Assembly: GCA_001661245.1 (NCBI GenBank)
Contig: KV454015.1
Location: 1,088,061 to 1,152,060, forward strand
Reading direction: 5' to 3'
Source: Pachysolen tannophilus NRRL Y-2460
Lineage: Eukaryota > Ascomycota > Pichiomycetes > Alaninales > Pachysolenaceae
DNA length: 64,000 nucleotides
In this document: piece after piece, positions 10,550 to 20,807 of the stretch
Layout of the letters: each line of letters starts with the position of its first letter
Position numbering within the stretch: the first letter of the stretch is position 1
Notes under the pieces: model-generated
Databases searched by the model: none
The model's input: only the letters and a program-made list of their open reading frames with translations
Told to the model about the DNA's origin: nothing
Made by a program: the position numbers and the translations under genes

Positions 10550-10855
10550 ATGTCAGACAGTAGGTATATTTGCCATATATTTTTTAATTTTTTTTTTTTT
10601 GTTTTTGTCGTCATGCAAGGTTGATGTATGCATATACTAACATTGTAAATTATCGTGGTTTTATTAGAACAAAACATTGCAAGCAACGTCGAATCCAAGA
10701 CTAAAAACTCTGAGAAATCACTTGTTGATGAGGCCAAGGGATTTCTTCAGAAAAATGTAAATCCTGATGATCTTGCCTCGAAGACCAATTCAGAAACGGC
10801 AAAGAATGCAATTCACAAGGCTGCAGATTCTCTTGGTCTTGGTGGTAAGAAATAA
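10550..10855 (+). CDS. Small hydrophilic protein, intron-containing, function unknown
   Basis: A two-exon gene gives a 65-residue, highly charged, Ser/Lys/Asn-rich product with no hydrophobic segment, ending SLGLGGKK. Exon 1 is 10550-10559 (MSD plus one base). The intron is 10560-10667, with donor GTAGGT, branch point TACTAAC at 10635-10641 and acceptor TTAG. Exon 2 is 10668-10855. A second in-frame solution uses donor GTATAT at 10564 with acceptor AG at 10682-10683. A TATATAAA box lies 77-84 bp before the ATG, which suggests an inducible gene. The composition recalls small stress hydrophilins such as Hsp12, but I do not recognise an orthologue. The downstream stretch 10856-11031 holds A/T runs only. 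Confidence 0.65.
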
Positions 10856-11031
10856 TTGAACAAGATTGAGAACGGTTCTATTATTTTCAATTGGTGATTT
10901 AGTTCAGCACTTTTTTTTTTTTAAAAAAAAAAATTTAGTTTTATTTAATTCGGATATATATGGTTTTCAATAATTAGTTTTCATAACTTTTGAATAATAA
11001 ATATTTAAAAATATATATAAATGTTATTTTG

Positions 11032-12501
11032 TTATTTTTTAAACTTGATTTCGAAAAAAGATAGTAGTTCCAAATGAGGAAATGTTTTTTGAAAATCTTC
11101 AATTGTCTTTCCAAAAACGTTTAGAAGTTGGTATTTGTAGTTGTGTAGTATGATTTCTTCTCTTTGACTAAAAGTATTCAACTTAAATAAATTTGGTGAT
11201 TGACAGTCATCAATTAATACTGTATTTAAGATATTATTTTCTAAATGTGTCTTTAAATTTTCCTTTATTCTCAATGATTCGTAATTACAAGTTTCAATAA
11301 AATCTTCTTTCCAAAAATCGTATAACATCTTATCTGAAGCAGTTACTAGTGAAATAAATGATTTTAATTTTTTCGGATTTGTCCATGAAAATTTCTTTAA
11401 TGTTGAAATAAAAGGATAAAACATTTCCGGTTTTATTTTATAAATTTCCCATGTTGTTAAATGTATTGTTTCCAAGTTACGTGAAGACAAATTTCTGAAA
11501 AATTTTAAAATATGAGATTTCCCATATCCTAAGCAATCATAGTGACATATTTTGCAACTAAATTTAATATTTAAAGCTAATTTTTTTAATCTGTTTAAAT
11601 ATGGAGCTAAATCTAATAATATTGAAATTTGTGAATTTAATTGACAACTATCATGATCATATGTTGTTAAAATATCAGTCAATTCCAATGATTCTAAAGT
11701 AAAAAATTCAATACTTCTTAACAATATATCTAAATCTCTAGATTCCATTAAAAGTTTTGTTAAAGTTAAATTTTTCAACTTCAATTTTCGGAAATTTGTA
11801 ATTTGTTCCAAAATATTAATCCATGAACTTGAATTTGTAATTTTTTTTTGGTTGTCGAGTGATTTTTCATTGTAAGTATTAATTGGAGTAGAAGTATATA
11901 CTGTATTGTTCCCGCTTGATAAAATTCCATCACTAAAATCAACTTTGCAAGAAGATAAAGAACTATTCTTGTTGTTACTTTGATAATTGCATGTCTTGAA
12001 ATTTTGCTTAAATTTGTCTTTAAACGATATTTTATTTAATGATTTTCTCTTATTCTCAATAGTGGTGTCTTTAATATCATTTAACTTGATAGTTTCCTCG
12101 GAAACTTTATTATATTGTAAAGATTGATCTTGTGGAAATTGACTAGATCCATGTTGGAAGTTTGAATTTTCATTGTTGAAAATGTTAGTTGGTGAAATTG
12201 CATCATTACAATTCCCAGTTATAGTCAATTTTTTAATTTGATCTAAAGTTTCTCCCCAAATTAAAAAATTCGAAACTAATCCAATAAATGTTGGATCAGT
12301 CGAATTATCCAAATTAATAATCAAGTTTTCAACATTTGGGAAACTTAAAATGTCATTTTTATAAATGTTGGATACAGAATTATTATTATTGCAAAGTCCA
12401 ACGCATAAAGTCTTGAGCTTTAATCTTATATCATTTGGTAATATTTGAAATTTAACTATTGGTAATCTTGGTATCATTAAAACTTCCAAGTTTTTAAACA
12501 T
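11032..12501 (-). CDS. LRR-like C-terminal portion of an F-box protein, lacking a proper start
   Basis: The frame encodes leucine-rich, irregular repeats (for example NLEVLMIPRLP and LESLELTDIL) typical of the substrate-binding half of yeast F-box/LRR proteins, broken by an Asn/Ser-rich insertion. The frame is open from base 12699 downwards. The first ATG is only at 12501, after 66 codons that look coding (VSKIIQCFDTIRLGD...FVKEIWCF, the kind of segment that normally follows an F-box). No ATG exists between the upstream stop (12702-12700) and 12501, nor in any frame of the 135-bp gap to the divergent gene. I give the ATG-initiated span, but the true N-terminus seems to have been lost. The missing F-box is encoded on the opposite strand next door. 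Confidence 0.6.
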   Translation of the reverse strand: MFKNLEVLMIPRLPIVKFQILPNDIRLKLKTLCVGLCNNNNSVSNIYKNDILSFPNVENLIINLDNSTDPTFIGLVSNFLIWGETLDQIKKLTITGNCNDAISPTNIFNNENSNFQHGSSQFPQDQSLQYNKVSEETIKLNDIKDTTIENKRKSLNKISFKDKFKQNFKTCNYQSNNKNSSLSSCKVDFSDGILSSGNNTVYTSTPINTYNEKSLDNQKKITNSSSWINILEQITNFRKLKLKNLTLTKLLMESRDLDILLRSIEFFTLESLELTDILTTYDHDSCQLNSQISILLDLAPYLNRLKKLALNIKFSCKICHYDCLGYGKSHILKFFRNLSSRNLETIHLTTWEIYKIKPEMFYPFISTLKKFSWTNPKKLKSFISLVTASDKMLYDFWKEDFIETCNYESLRIKENLKTHLENNILNTVLIDDCQSPNLFKLNTFSQREEIILHNYKYQLLNVFGKTIEDFQKTFPHLELLSFFEIKFKK

Positions 12502-12810
12502 AGACGAAGTAAGATACCAAGAATCATTTATTGTAAAAGATGAAGAACTTTCCCAATTTAGCTCAGCAAAACACCAAATTTCTTTTACAAAAGTTGCCAA
12601 GACTGGATCACCTAGTCTAATAGTATCAAAACATTGTATAATTTTTGAAACTGGAACTATAGTCGATGGTAACAAAGTGAATTGCTGTTTAGATGACTTT
12701 CAGTATATATATTGGTCAACAAAGTTTTTCAGTTTCTACTTTTTTTTTTTGGCTCGACTTTTTTCAGTCTTTTTTTTTTTGATTATAACCACGAATAAAT
12801 CAAGAGTATA

Positions 12811-13344
12811 ATGTCAAGTTTTTCGTTCGAGCATAAGAGCACAAAGTATTCTTCAAATTGTTCTGTCTACTTGGATGATGGTGACCTAAGCAAATATCTT
12901 AGGTCCGATAAAAGTTTTGATAACAGTTATTTTCTTAATTCACAGAACACGCTGCTATCTTCCGAAGAAAATTGTTCAGAAAATTCCTTATCTTTTATGA
13001 CTCAAACGGAATTAGAATCAGAAGTTTTTTTCCCACAGGCTAGACAAGACTACTTTTTTGATGGTGTATTACCCAAAGTTGAAGTTCCTTCTCCACCAGT
13101 TCCCAGAAAACCAACAAACTTAATAAATTTACCTTCAAAAATTCTAGATCGTATTGCACAATATATTTCACAGGAAGATGCAATAAATTTAGCTACAACT
13201 TGTTTCAAATTACTTGAACCTTGTAGAAAAAGAATTTTTAAAAAATTGGTTTTCCTGAATAGCGAAGAAGAGGTTAAGATCTTGAAAAAGGAAAAACATA
13301 GATATATAATTACAAGGCAGACAAAAAGATCAAATAATTATTGA
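12811..13344 (+). CDS. F-box domain protein, apparently truncated
   Basis: This 177-residue protein has a Ser/Asn-rich N-terminus and a single recognisable F-box at about residues 104-148, with PSKILDRIAQYISQEDAINL and a following RKRIFKKLVF. F-boxes dock proteins on Skp1 in SCF ubiquitin ligases. The protein stops about 25 residues after the F-box, so it has no substrate-binding repeats. DNA after the stop (13345-13685) shows no continuation in any frame. The divergent minus-strand gene begins exactly with the kind of sequence that should follow. The two could be halves of one ancestral gene. Alternatively this is a short free-standing F-box protein. Confidence 0.72.
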   Translation: MSSFSFEHKSTKYSSNCSVYLDDGDLSKYLRSDKSFDNSYFLNSQNTLLSSEENCSENSLSFMTQTELESEVFFPQARQDYFFDGVLPKVEVPSPPVPRKPTNLINLPSKILDRIAQYISQEDAINLATTCFKLLEPCRKRIFKKLVFLNSEEEVKILKKEKHRYIITRQTKRSNNY

Positions 13345-13685
13345 TGATGTATCGTAAATTCTTTGACATGCAGTATTGAATTTGTTTTACAAAATTTCTT
13401 TCTATTACATGATAAGAGCGCCGCAGAATATTAATATGCAACTTTGTACATAATCTTACATATTTGTTCTTGCATGAAAAAATAAATATGTGAGACCGAA
13501 TAAGACATTAAAATAGAATAGTAGACAAGTCCATACAGAGAGAGAAATTTAATTATCTAATAACAAATTAAACAAGAAAAAAAAAAACAAAATGTAGAAA
13601 AAAACCGACAATTATAATCCTTTATAAAAACTTTATAAAATAACCTTTAGCCAAAAAACTGAAAAGAAACATAATATTACAGAAT

Positions 13686-15626
13686 CTAATCAACTTCTTC
13701 AACAGTTGGTCCATCAGCACCTGGTCCTTCAGCACCTGGAGCACCTGGGAAACCACCTGGGGCTGCACCAGCTTCAGCACCTGGAGCACCACCTGCTTGG
13801 TAGAATTTCATCATGATAGGGTTAGCAACTTGTTCTAATTCCTTTTGTTTGTCACCGAATTCTTCAGCAGTAGCAGTTTGGTTGTCATCTAACCAAGAGA
13901 TAGTTTCTTCAATAGCCTTGGTTAAAGTTTCTCTTTCAGCAGCATCAACTTTTTCTTCGAAAGCCTTTTCAGAGACACTAGTCTTTAATGAATAAGAGTA
14001 CGATTCCAAAGCGTTCTTGGCAGAAATTCTTGCAGCTTCTTTTTCATCTTCATCTTTGTATTTTTCAGCTTCAGCAACCATTCTTTCGATATCTTCCTTG
14101 GATAATCTACCCTTGTCATTAGTGATAGTGATCTTGTTGGTCTTACCAGTACCCTTTTCTAAAGCGGATACGTTTAAGATACCATTAGCATCGATATCAA
14201 AAGTGACTTCAATTTGTGGAACACCTCTTGGTGCTGGAGGAATACCAGATAATTCGAATTTACCTAACAAGTTGTTATCCTTAGTTCTAGCTCTTTCACC
14301 TTCAAAGACTTGAATCAAAACACCTGGTTGGTTATCAGCATAAGTGGAGAAAGTTTCTGATTTCTTTGTTGGAATAGTAGAGTTTCTTGGAATCAATTTG
14401 GTCATGACACCACCAGCAGTTTCAATACCTAATGATAATGGAGCAACATCCAATAATAACAAATCTTGTGTCTTTGATGAAGTATCACCTGATAAGATAG
14501 CAGCTTGAACAGCAGCACCGTAAGCAACAGCTTCATCTGGGTTAATAGATCTGTTTGGTTCTTTACCGTTGAAGAAATCTGAAACTAATTTTTGAACTTT
14601 TGGAATTCTTGTAGAACCACCAACCAAGACAATTTCATGGACTTGAGATTTATCCAATTTAGCATCTTTTAAGACTTTTTCTACTGGATCAATAGTTGAT
14701 CTAAATAAATCTTGACATAATTCTTCAAATCTAGCACGAGTGATTGAAGTGTAGAAATCAACACCTTCGAATAAAGAATCAATTTCAATTGAGGTTTGAG
14801 CAGAAGAGGATAAAGTACGCTTAGCACGTTCACAAGCAGTTCTTAATCTTCTTAAAGCTCTTTGGTTTGAAGATAAATCTTTCTTATTCTTACGTTTGAA
14901 TTCATTGATGAAATGGTTAACCAATCTGTTATCGAAATCTTCACCACCCAAATGAGTATCACCTGCAGTGGCTTTAACTTCAAAGATACCATCTTCAATT
15001 GACAATAAGGAGACATCAAAAGTACCACCACCTAAATCAAAAATTAAAACATTTTTTTCACCTTCACTTTTCTTATCAAGACCGTAAGCAATGGCAGCGG
15101 CAGTTGGTTCGTTAATGATTCTCATAACGTTTAAACCAGCAATTAAACCAGCATCTTTAGTAGCTTGTCTTTGGGAATCGTTGAAATAAGCTGGGACAGT
15201 AACAACAGCATCATTAACTTTAGTACCCAAGAAACTTTCAGCAGTTTCTTTCATCTTTGTTAAGATCATTGATGAAATTTCTTCTGGAGTGAAGATTTTG
15301 GTTTCACCTTTAAACTCAACTTGGATATTTGGTTTTCCACCTTGATCAACAACTTTAAATGGGAAATGTTTAATATCACCTTGAACTTCAGCATCAGAAA
15401 ATTTTCTACCAATTAAACGTTTAGCATCAAAAACGGTATTAGCTGGGTTCATTGCAGCTTGATTCTTAGCAGCATCACCAATTAATCTTTCACTATCTGT
15501 GAAGGCAACAAACGATGGTGTTGTTCTATTACCTTGATCATTAGCAATGATTTCAACTCTATCATTACTGAAATGAGCGACACATGAGTACGTTGTACCT
15601 AAATCAATACCAACTGCTTTTGACAT
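13686..15626 (-). CDS. SSA2: Cytosolic Hsp70 chaperone, Ssa family
   Basis: This 646-residue Hsp70 starts [19 protein letters not shown] and ends GPTVEEVD. The terminal EEVD marks a cytosolic Hsp70 that binds TPR co-chaperones. The nucleotide-binding domain covers about residues 1-383, with the [12 protein letters not shown] phosphate motif. The substrate-binding domain and helical lid follow, then a Gly/Ala/Pro-rich tail. Ssa1-Ssa4 cannot be distinguished from sequence alone. SSA2 is suggested only because it adjoins POM33 in S. cerevisiae and POM33 lies on the same window here. Codon choice is more uniform than in neighbouring genes, as expected for a highly expressed protein. Confidence 0.95.
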   Translation of the reverse strand: MSKAVGIDLGTTYSCVAHFSNDRVEIIANDQGNRTTPSFVAFTDSERLIGDAAKNQAAMNPANTVFDAKRLIGRKFSDAEVQGDIKHFPFKVVDQGGKPNIQVEFKGETKIFTPEEISSMILTKMKETAESFLGTKVNDAVVTVPAYFNDSQRQATKDAGLIAGLNVMRIINEPTAAAIAYGLDKKSEGEKNVLIFDLGGGTFDVSLLSIEDGIFEVKATAGDTHLGGEDFDNRLVNHFINEFKRKNKKDLSSNQRALRRLRTACERAKRTLSSSAQTSIEIDSLFEGVDFYTSITRARFEELCQDLFRSTIDPVEKVLKDAKLDKSQVHEIVLVGGSTRIPKVQKLVSDFFNGKEPNRSINPDEAVAYGAAVQAAILSGDTSSKTQDLLLLDVAPLSLGIETAGGVMTKLIPRNSTIPTKKSETFSTYADNQPGVLIQVFEGERARTKDNNLLGKFELSGIPPAPRGVPQIEVTFDIDANGILNVSALEKGTGKTNKITITNDKGRLSKEDIERMVAEAEKYKDEDEKEAARISAKNALESYSYSLKTSVSEKAFEEKVDAAERETLTKAIEETISWLDDNQTATAEEFGDKQKELEQVANPIMMKFYQAGGAPGAEAGAAPGGFPGAPGAEGPGADGPTVEEVD

Positions 15627-15822
15627 CTTTATAATAAATATTTATAATTATGACTTCTTTTCTATTAAATTACTAGAAAAAGAATTGAATTGAAGATTAA
15701 GTTTCTTCTTTGGATCTATATCTTATTTATAGGCTTTCTGGATGAAAAATTCAAACTCTTAGGTTCGTCGAAAATTTTTGTGTGAACACAGTTTATCATC
15801 CCAAAGAGGAAACATAAAAATG

Positions 15823-15845
15823 TTCTATGAGCTTCCATGATATTC
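15823..15845. promoter_or_regulatory. Step-type heat-shock element upstream of SSA
   Basis: TTC triplets occur at 15823-15825, 15833-15835 and 15843-15845, exactly ten bases apart. This is the nTTCn(5)nTTCn(5)nTTCn arrangement known as a step-type Hsf1 element. It lies about 200 bp before the SSA start codon. Farther out, AGGGG at 16209-16213 could be a stress element. The rest of 15627-16582 contains long A and T tracts and GA repeats near 16500, with no gene. Confidence 0.55.
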
Positions 15846-16582
15846 CAAGCCAAAATTGATTTCCATGGCACTACTCGAAGTTGGAATCCATTTAGATGAT
15901 CTCATTAGTTTATTGGAAAAGATGATGATTTGAAATTGATAATTGATTCAATATGTTATGATCAATTGATTAAATCTTTTAGATAAGATCTTCTTTTTGT
16001 TTACGGTACTTTTAATTATTTAAAAGAATAATTGTGTCTGAGTTTCCCTTTAAGGTAATCACTTAACTTTAAACTTTTCCAACCGTTTGTGGTGATGACT
16101 ATTCTGCGGGCAAAAAAAATAAAAAATTAATTAAATAAATAGAAAATTGCATAAACGGATACCAATTAGGGAAGAATGAAGGGACAAAAAAAAAAAAAAA
16201 AAAAAAAAAGGGGCGGTTGTGAATGTGAATTTAATCAAAGAAAGAATAGATAGATATATTTATCAATAGATTAAGATGGATTGTATCTACGCCGACACAT
16301 AGAAATAAATTAAGCAATTAATTACTCATCAGCGAAGAACTGATTTATAGAATATGTCATATAGTGAAAAACAAAAAATAGACTAAATAGGAGTAAAAAA
16401 AATTTTCTTAAAAGAAAAAAAAAAATAAAAATAAAATAAAAGTTAAAAAAAGAGCCACACTTTCCTGAATAGGCAATCAAAAAAAAACACAAAAGAGAGA
16501 GAGAGAGATAAAGAGAGATAAAGAGAGAACTTGAACTCCAGAAGAACCAGCTTTTTATACCCACCAACCAACTTTCTTGTAT

Positions 16583-17994
16583 CTAGTAACCGGAACCGTA
16601 GGCAGGATGAGGAATTTGCAGTTGCAGTTGCAGTTGCAGCTGCATTTGCGGTGGCTGCCGCTGGGGTTGTTGCAGTTGTGACTGGAGTCTGGTATTTCCT
16701 ACTGGCGGATACCCACCGTTAAAGCTACTTTGATGTGAAGGTGGACCGGGAAACTGTTGTTGGACTGGAGAAGGGACTTGGCCGGGGTAAACCATCTGCG
16801 GAGACAGTTGCAGTTGTTGCGGTTGTGGTTGTTGTTGTTGCTGCTGCTGCTGAGGAATTCCTGTTGGAGCAGATGAAATACGTGGCGACGCATAGGATTG
16901 TCTTGGAGGTTGCTGTTGTTGCTGCTGCTGGAATGTGTGTATCGATGCTTGATGCGGAGAGTTGGAGGCATACTGTACGGTCTGCTGTTGTGGTGGTTGG
17001 TACTGGGAAACATTTTGAGGTGCTCCTTGGATAGAGCCAGGGAATGAAGAGTGTTGTTGCTGCTTAAATGACTGTGGTACAGAAACGGTTCTTTGATTTA
17101 CAGCAACATTTTGAATACTACCCTGAGAGTGACGGTTACGGTCGATATTCGTATCAGGTAGTTGTAACAGAGATGCAGACGTTCTCAGCGGTTGTTGATT
17201 GGGATATACTTGTTGATGTTGTGCAATAGGAGTTTGTGCAGGACCTGGAACGTTATTTGTATTATTATTTTTTGGATAAGGTGCTGCGCCATTCAGTGCT
17301 GTGCCATTGTTTGTTGGATATGGCGCTGGTGGATACGTAGTTCGATTATTATTACTGATGCCGCTAATGCCGCTAATACCGTTGTTGTCGTTGTTCGTTT
17401 TATATCTATCAACGCTAACATCCATTAAATCGTTATAAATTCTTTCACTATTGACCAATTTTTCATTCAATAAAATCAAATCATCTTTTTTACTTGAATA
17501 TTTTTCAATTAAATTACCTAATTTTGGCCTAAGCATTACCACATCATTATAAATTTTAAAAATTTGCTGATTCTCTAATAAAGAATTTAATTCATCACTA
17601 GAAATCTTATTTGCCAATAATCGTGATTGGAAATTTGAAAGTAACGATAATAATTTTTCAATTTGTGTTGACTTATCCAATATTTCCTGTTCTTTTCTTA
17701 ATTCTTCAACTAATTCCTCCATTGTAGGCTCTTTTAAAGGTGTCACATAGTTTAGTGGGAATATACCAATTTGACCACGTAATGAACCTCTCCACCAATC
17801 TCTATAAACACTTTCTATAACAGTAATAACATCTCCTTTCCGGAAGGATAATTCATCAGGTTCATATGATACTAAATCGTATAACGCACGAACACGAGAA
17901 ACTGTGGCTATATTTGAACCTGAATTCTTGGTTTCACTTATTGGTACATTTTGCTGTTGTTGCTGTTGCGCCTGTTGCTGCTGAACAGGTTCAG

Positions 17995-18031
<37 letters not shown>

Positions 18032-18815
18032 GCTGTTGTTGTTATTATTGATAGTTGCTGCAGAAGAATATGGATGTCTTGAAGATTGTGCCAGGTCTTC
18101 AACTCCTTGTGGTAAAGAACCTGGATTTCTCCAAGTCTTGTGTTGTTCATATTCTTGTAAGGACAACTTTAAAGCCATATTTAATTCTTCTTCTTCTTTC
18201 AAACGATCCATATCGGTGATTTCATGTTTCAAAGGTTTTGCTGGTTGAGTTCCACCAACACCCAGTTGATTTATTAAATCTGGCCTACTATGTTTTAAAT
18301 CGGTATATGTATCTGAAATAATCCTTAAACTTGGATCTTTTGCAAACGATTGAGACAATTGATCAATCATTTCAATGATCTTAATCTTGATCTGTTGATG
18401 GATAGTATTATCATTTATCAAACTCATCAATACATTAACAAATCTTGTAGTGGCAATTTCTTGCTTCATCTTTGAGCCGCAGTTCTCGGCAAGCGCAGTT
18501 ATCAATGAAAGTGTCCTTAACAAAACATTACCATCTTTTATCTTCAATCGTTTTTCAATCGATAATATTGCATTATGAGAACCATTTTCTGGGTCACAAG
18601 AAACTTGATCACAAGCATCTAATATATATTCCCAATTATCTGCTGTTAAAGTTTCATCCGTTGCCTTCCCTATAATTATCATCATTTATAGTTAGTAAAA
18701 TAAACACACATATAGAATAAATCAAAATGATTTTTACAAAAAAATTTTAATTTAAATTAAATTACTTACTGATTATCGGATCCAATGGATTGGGTCTTTC
18801 TGAAGATCCAAACAT
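16583..18815 (-). CDS. HSE1: ESCRT-0 subunit Hse1 (one intron)
   Basis: Hse1 pairs with Vps27 to sort ubiquitinated cargo at endosomes. Exon 1 is 18815-18770 (MFGSSERPNPLDPII plus one base). The intron is 18769-18670, with donor GTAAGT, branch point TACTAAC and acceptor TATAG. Exon 2 is 18669-16583. The product has 710 residues, against 452 in S. cerevisiae. The VHS domain spans about residues 10-150. A ubiquitin-interacting motif (EEELNMALKLSLQEYE) is near 172-190. The SH3 domain (ALYDLVSYEPDELSFRKGD) is near 275-330, followed by a coiled segment. The C-terminal 270 residues are Gln/Pro/Asn-rich and low in complexity. The neighbour LAG1 repeats the S. cerevisiae gene pair. Confidence 0.93.
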
Positions 18816-19098
18816 ATTCTATTCTATCTTTGATTTATATTGAATTATCAGTTATGATCAAATACGATTTAAATTTATTCAAAAAAAAAATAAGAAAAAC
18901 AAGTGCAAATTTTTTTTTTTTTTTTGTTTTTTTGTTTTTCCAAACACTTGTTAAATTAGAAGCAAAAATTTGTTCGTTTATTTATTATTATATAAATTAA
19001 GTAAAAAAGTATTAGTTAGAAGATGTTTTGTTCACCTATAATACCTCGATTGGATCTATATATTAGGGTAAAATCTAGCTTCTTCTTTCTTTCTTTTC

Positions 19099-20322
19099 TC
19101 ATTGATCTTTTTTTTCGTTTTCATCTTCTGATTCATCATCACTACGTTCATCTTTAGTAATATCTAAAAAGACGTATCTGTACAGGATTCTAAAGATCAA
19201 CAGTAACCAGTAAGCGTTAACCAAATGTAAAGCAAAAATCAAAGTGAATACGATTATTTGCGAGATCCAGCACTTGTATTGTTCTGTAGCAAAGTTTAAT
19301 GTATAATCACCAACTTGGCTAAATTCTGTCAAGACCGACCATAAAATCCTTAAATTAATATAATGTCTAAGATAAATCCAAACACCGCTAAAGAGGAAGA
19401 AAAATGGACCAATCAAGATAGAATCCATATAGCTTAAAGTCTTGGACATTGCCAAGAAGAAGTCACTAACATCCATGGTGATATAAATTTCTAAACCCAT
19501 CCAAGTAAAATGAAATCTATAACTTAAAGAAATAAGTAGTAAAGTAACAATATGATGTAAAACTAATTCTTTAAAATCTTTACGTGGTGCTTCCAATTGC
19601 AACATAAGTACAACAGATTGTTGAGCCCAGAAAGCAGCTTGACCCAAATAGTAGGCTTTAAATAACCATTCATGAGTCTTGTGTGGGTAATTTAAATAAA
19701 ATGGACGCGTTTCAAAAAACCATAATGGTGTATGATACATAATGTATAAACCAACTGGTCCTGTTATCCCATAATATACCATCGAATAAGTCTGTTCCAT
19801 AAATCTTTTAACTTTTGATTCTTTAGACATACCACATTTTATAGCTAAAGGTCTTAATACTACTTGCATTAAAAATTCCCTGAAAAAAGTGAAAAAAATC
19901 ATATAATAGAAAACAAACAATATATCTTTTAAACCTTTACCATACATTGGAGGTTCTGTACCTGGTATCTTATAAGAAACAGTAACAAAAGCATGTAAAA
20001 TATTAGATTCTGTATAATTACCTGAAATGAAATAAGCTGTATACGTCAGAAATAAAATTAAAAACGGAGCCAACCAAGTATGTCTAGAACATAATTCAAT
20101 AAATGAAAGCCAAATCTTAGTAACTAAACCTCTATCAGATTCAATTTTTTCTTCTAATTTAGTTAATCTTGTCTGCTTCCATAATTCCTGTTTATCATTC
20201 GAAGGCATCGTTGTTAAAGATGGAGCAGTATTATCTCCAAGATTAAGTTTTCCCAAAGAAGAAGTACGGCGACGTCTTCTTTGCGGAGATGCTGCTGTTG
20301 ATGCTGCTGTTGCTGGTGCCAT
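19099..20322 (-). CDS. LAG1: Ceramide synthase catalytic subunit (Lag1/Lac1)
   Basis: This ER membrane acyl-CoA-dependent ceramide synthase has 407 residues. The start is placed at the ATG at 20322; a longer frame would need a TTG. The TLC/Lag1 domain covers about residues 165-385. It contains the paired histidines in [16 protein letters not shown], then [11 protein letters not shown], which are the motifs required for activity. Seven or eight hydrophobic segments are visible. The N-terminus is basic (RRRRRRTSS) and the C-terminus is acidic ([12 protein letters not shown]), a CK2-type tail. Placement beside HSE1 supports LAG1 over LAC1. The 485 bp to the next gene (20323-20807) hold a TA run near 20480 and A tracts, and no gene. 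Confidence 0.94.
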   Translation of the reverse strand: MAPATAASTAASPQRRRRRTSSLGKLNLGDNTAPSLTTMPSNDKQELWKQTRLTKLEEKIESDRGLVTKIWLSFIELCSRHTWLAPFLILFLTYTAYFISGNYTESNILHAFVTVSYKIPGTEPPMYGKGLKDILFVFYYMIFFTFFREFLMQVVLRPLAIKCGMSKESKVKRFMEQTYSMVYYGITGPVGLYIMYHTPLWFFETRPFYLNYPHKTHEWLFKAYYLGQAAFWAQQSVVLMLQLEAPRKDFKELVLHHIVTLLLISLSYRFHFTWMGLEIYITMDVSDFFLAMSKTLSYMDSILIGPFFFLFSGVWIYLRHYINLRILWSVLTEFSQVGDYTLNFATEQYKCWISQIIVFTLIFALHLVNAYWLLLIFRILYRYVFLDITKDERSDDESEDENEKKDQ

Positions 20323-20807
20323 AATAACAAGTAACAATCTATTTGAATCTAGGCTTTTAGCTCGCCACCTTATCGAACAAGTGCTGATATAGCTTGAAAA
20401 GAAAGAGACAAGAAGGCAAAAAAAAAGAAGAAAAAATTAAATAAAATTCAATATAATAAATAAATAAAAAGAAAAAAATCAATATATATATATATATAAA
20501 AGGTGGTTTTTCAAAAAATTTTCAAAATACGTTTTTGAAAAACAAAGGCAAAAGACAAAACAAAAAACATTTAAGAAGAAAGAAACACCAAAACTTTTAA
20601 TTTCTGGAAGTGTTTCTGATTGACTGATGTAGAGATTCTTAGCAAATAATTGGATTTAGTTATTATTCAATTGACTTTGTTTTCCATTACAAGTTTCATA
20701 TTTAATGCTCTATATACAGTTTAGCAGCAATTTTCTGCGAATAAATAGATAAATGGATGCTATATACTAAAAACTTTTTTTTTTTTTTATTATTATTGTT
20801 TGTTTTA

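Noticed and set aside
16322-16567. 81-codon minus-strand ORF
   Set aside because: The product is almost only Phe/Leu/Ser from pyrimidine runs in the SSA promoter; no family signature.
20322-20337. Longer N-terminus of LAG1 starting at TTG
   Set aside because: The ATG five codons later fits yeast initiation; the extra residues are only an open frame. The same reasoning moved the starts of GEP3, TRM10, SUP35, LPL1, CDC45 and the MCH gene.
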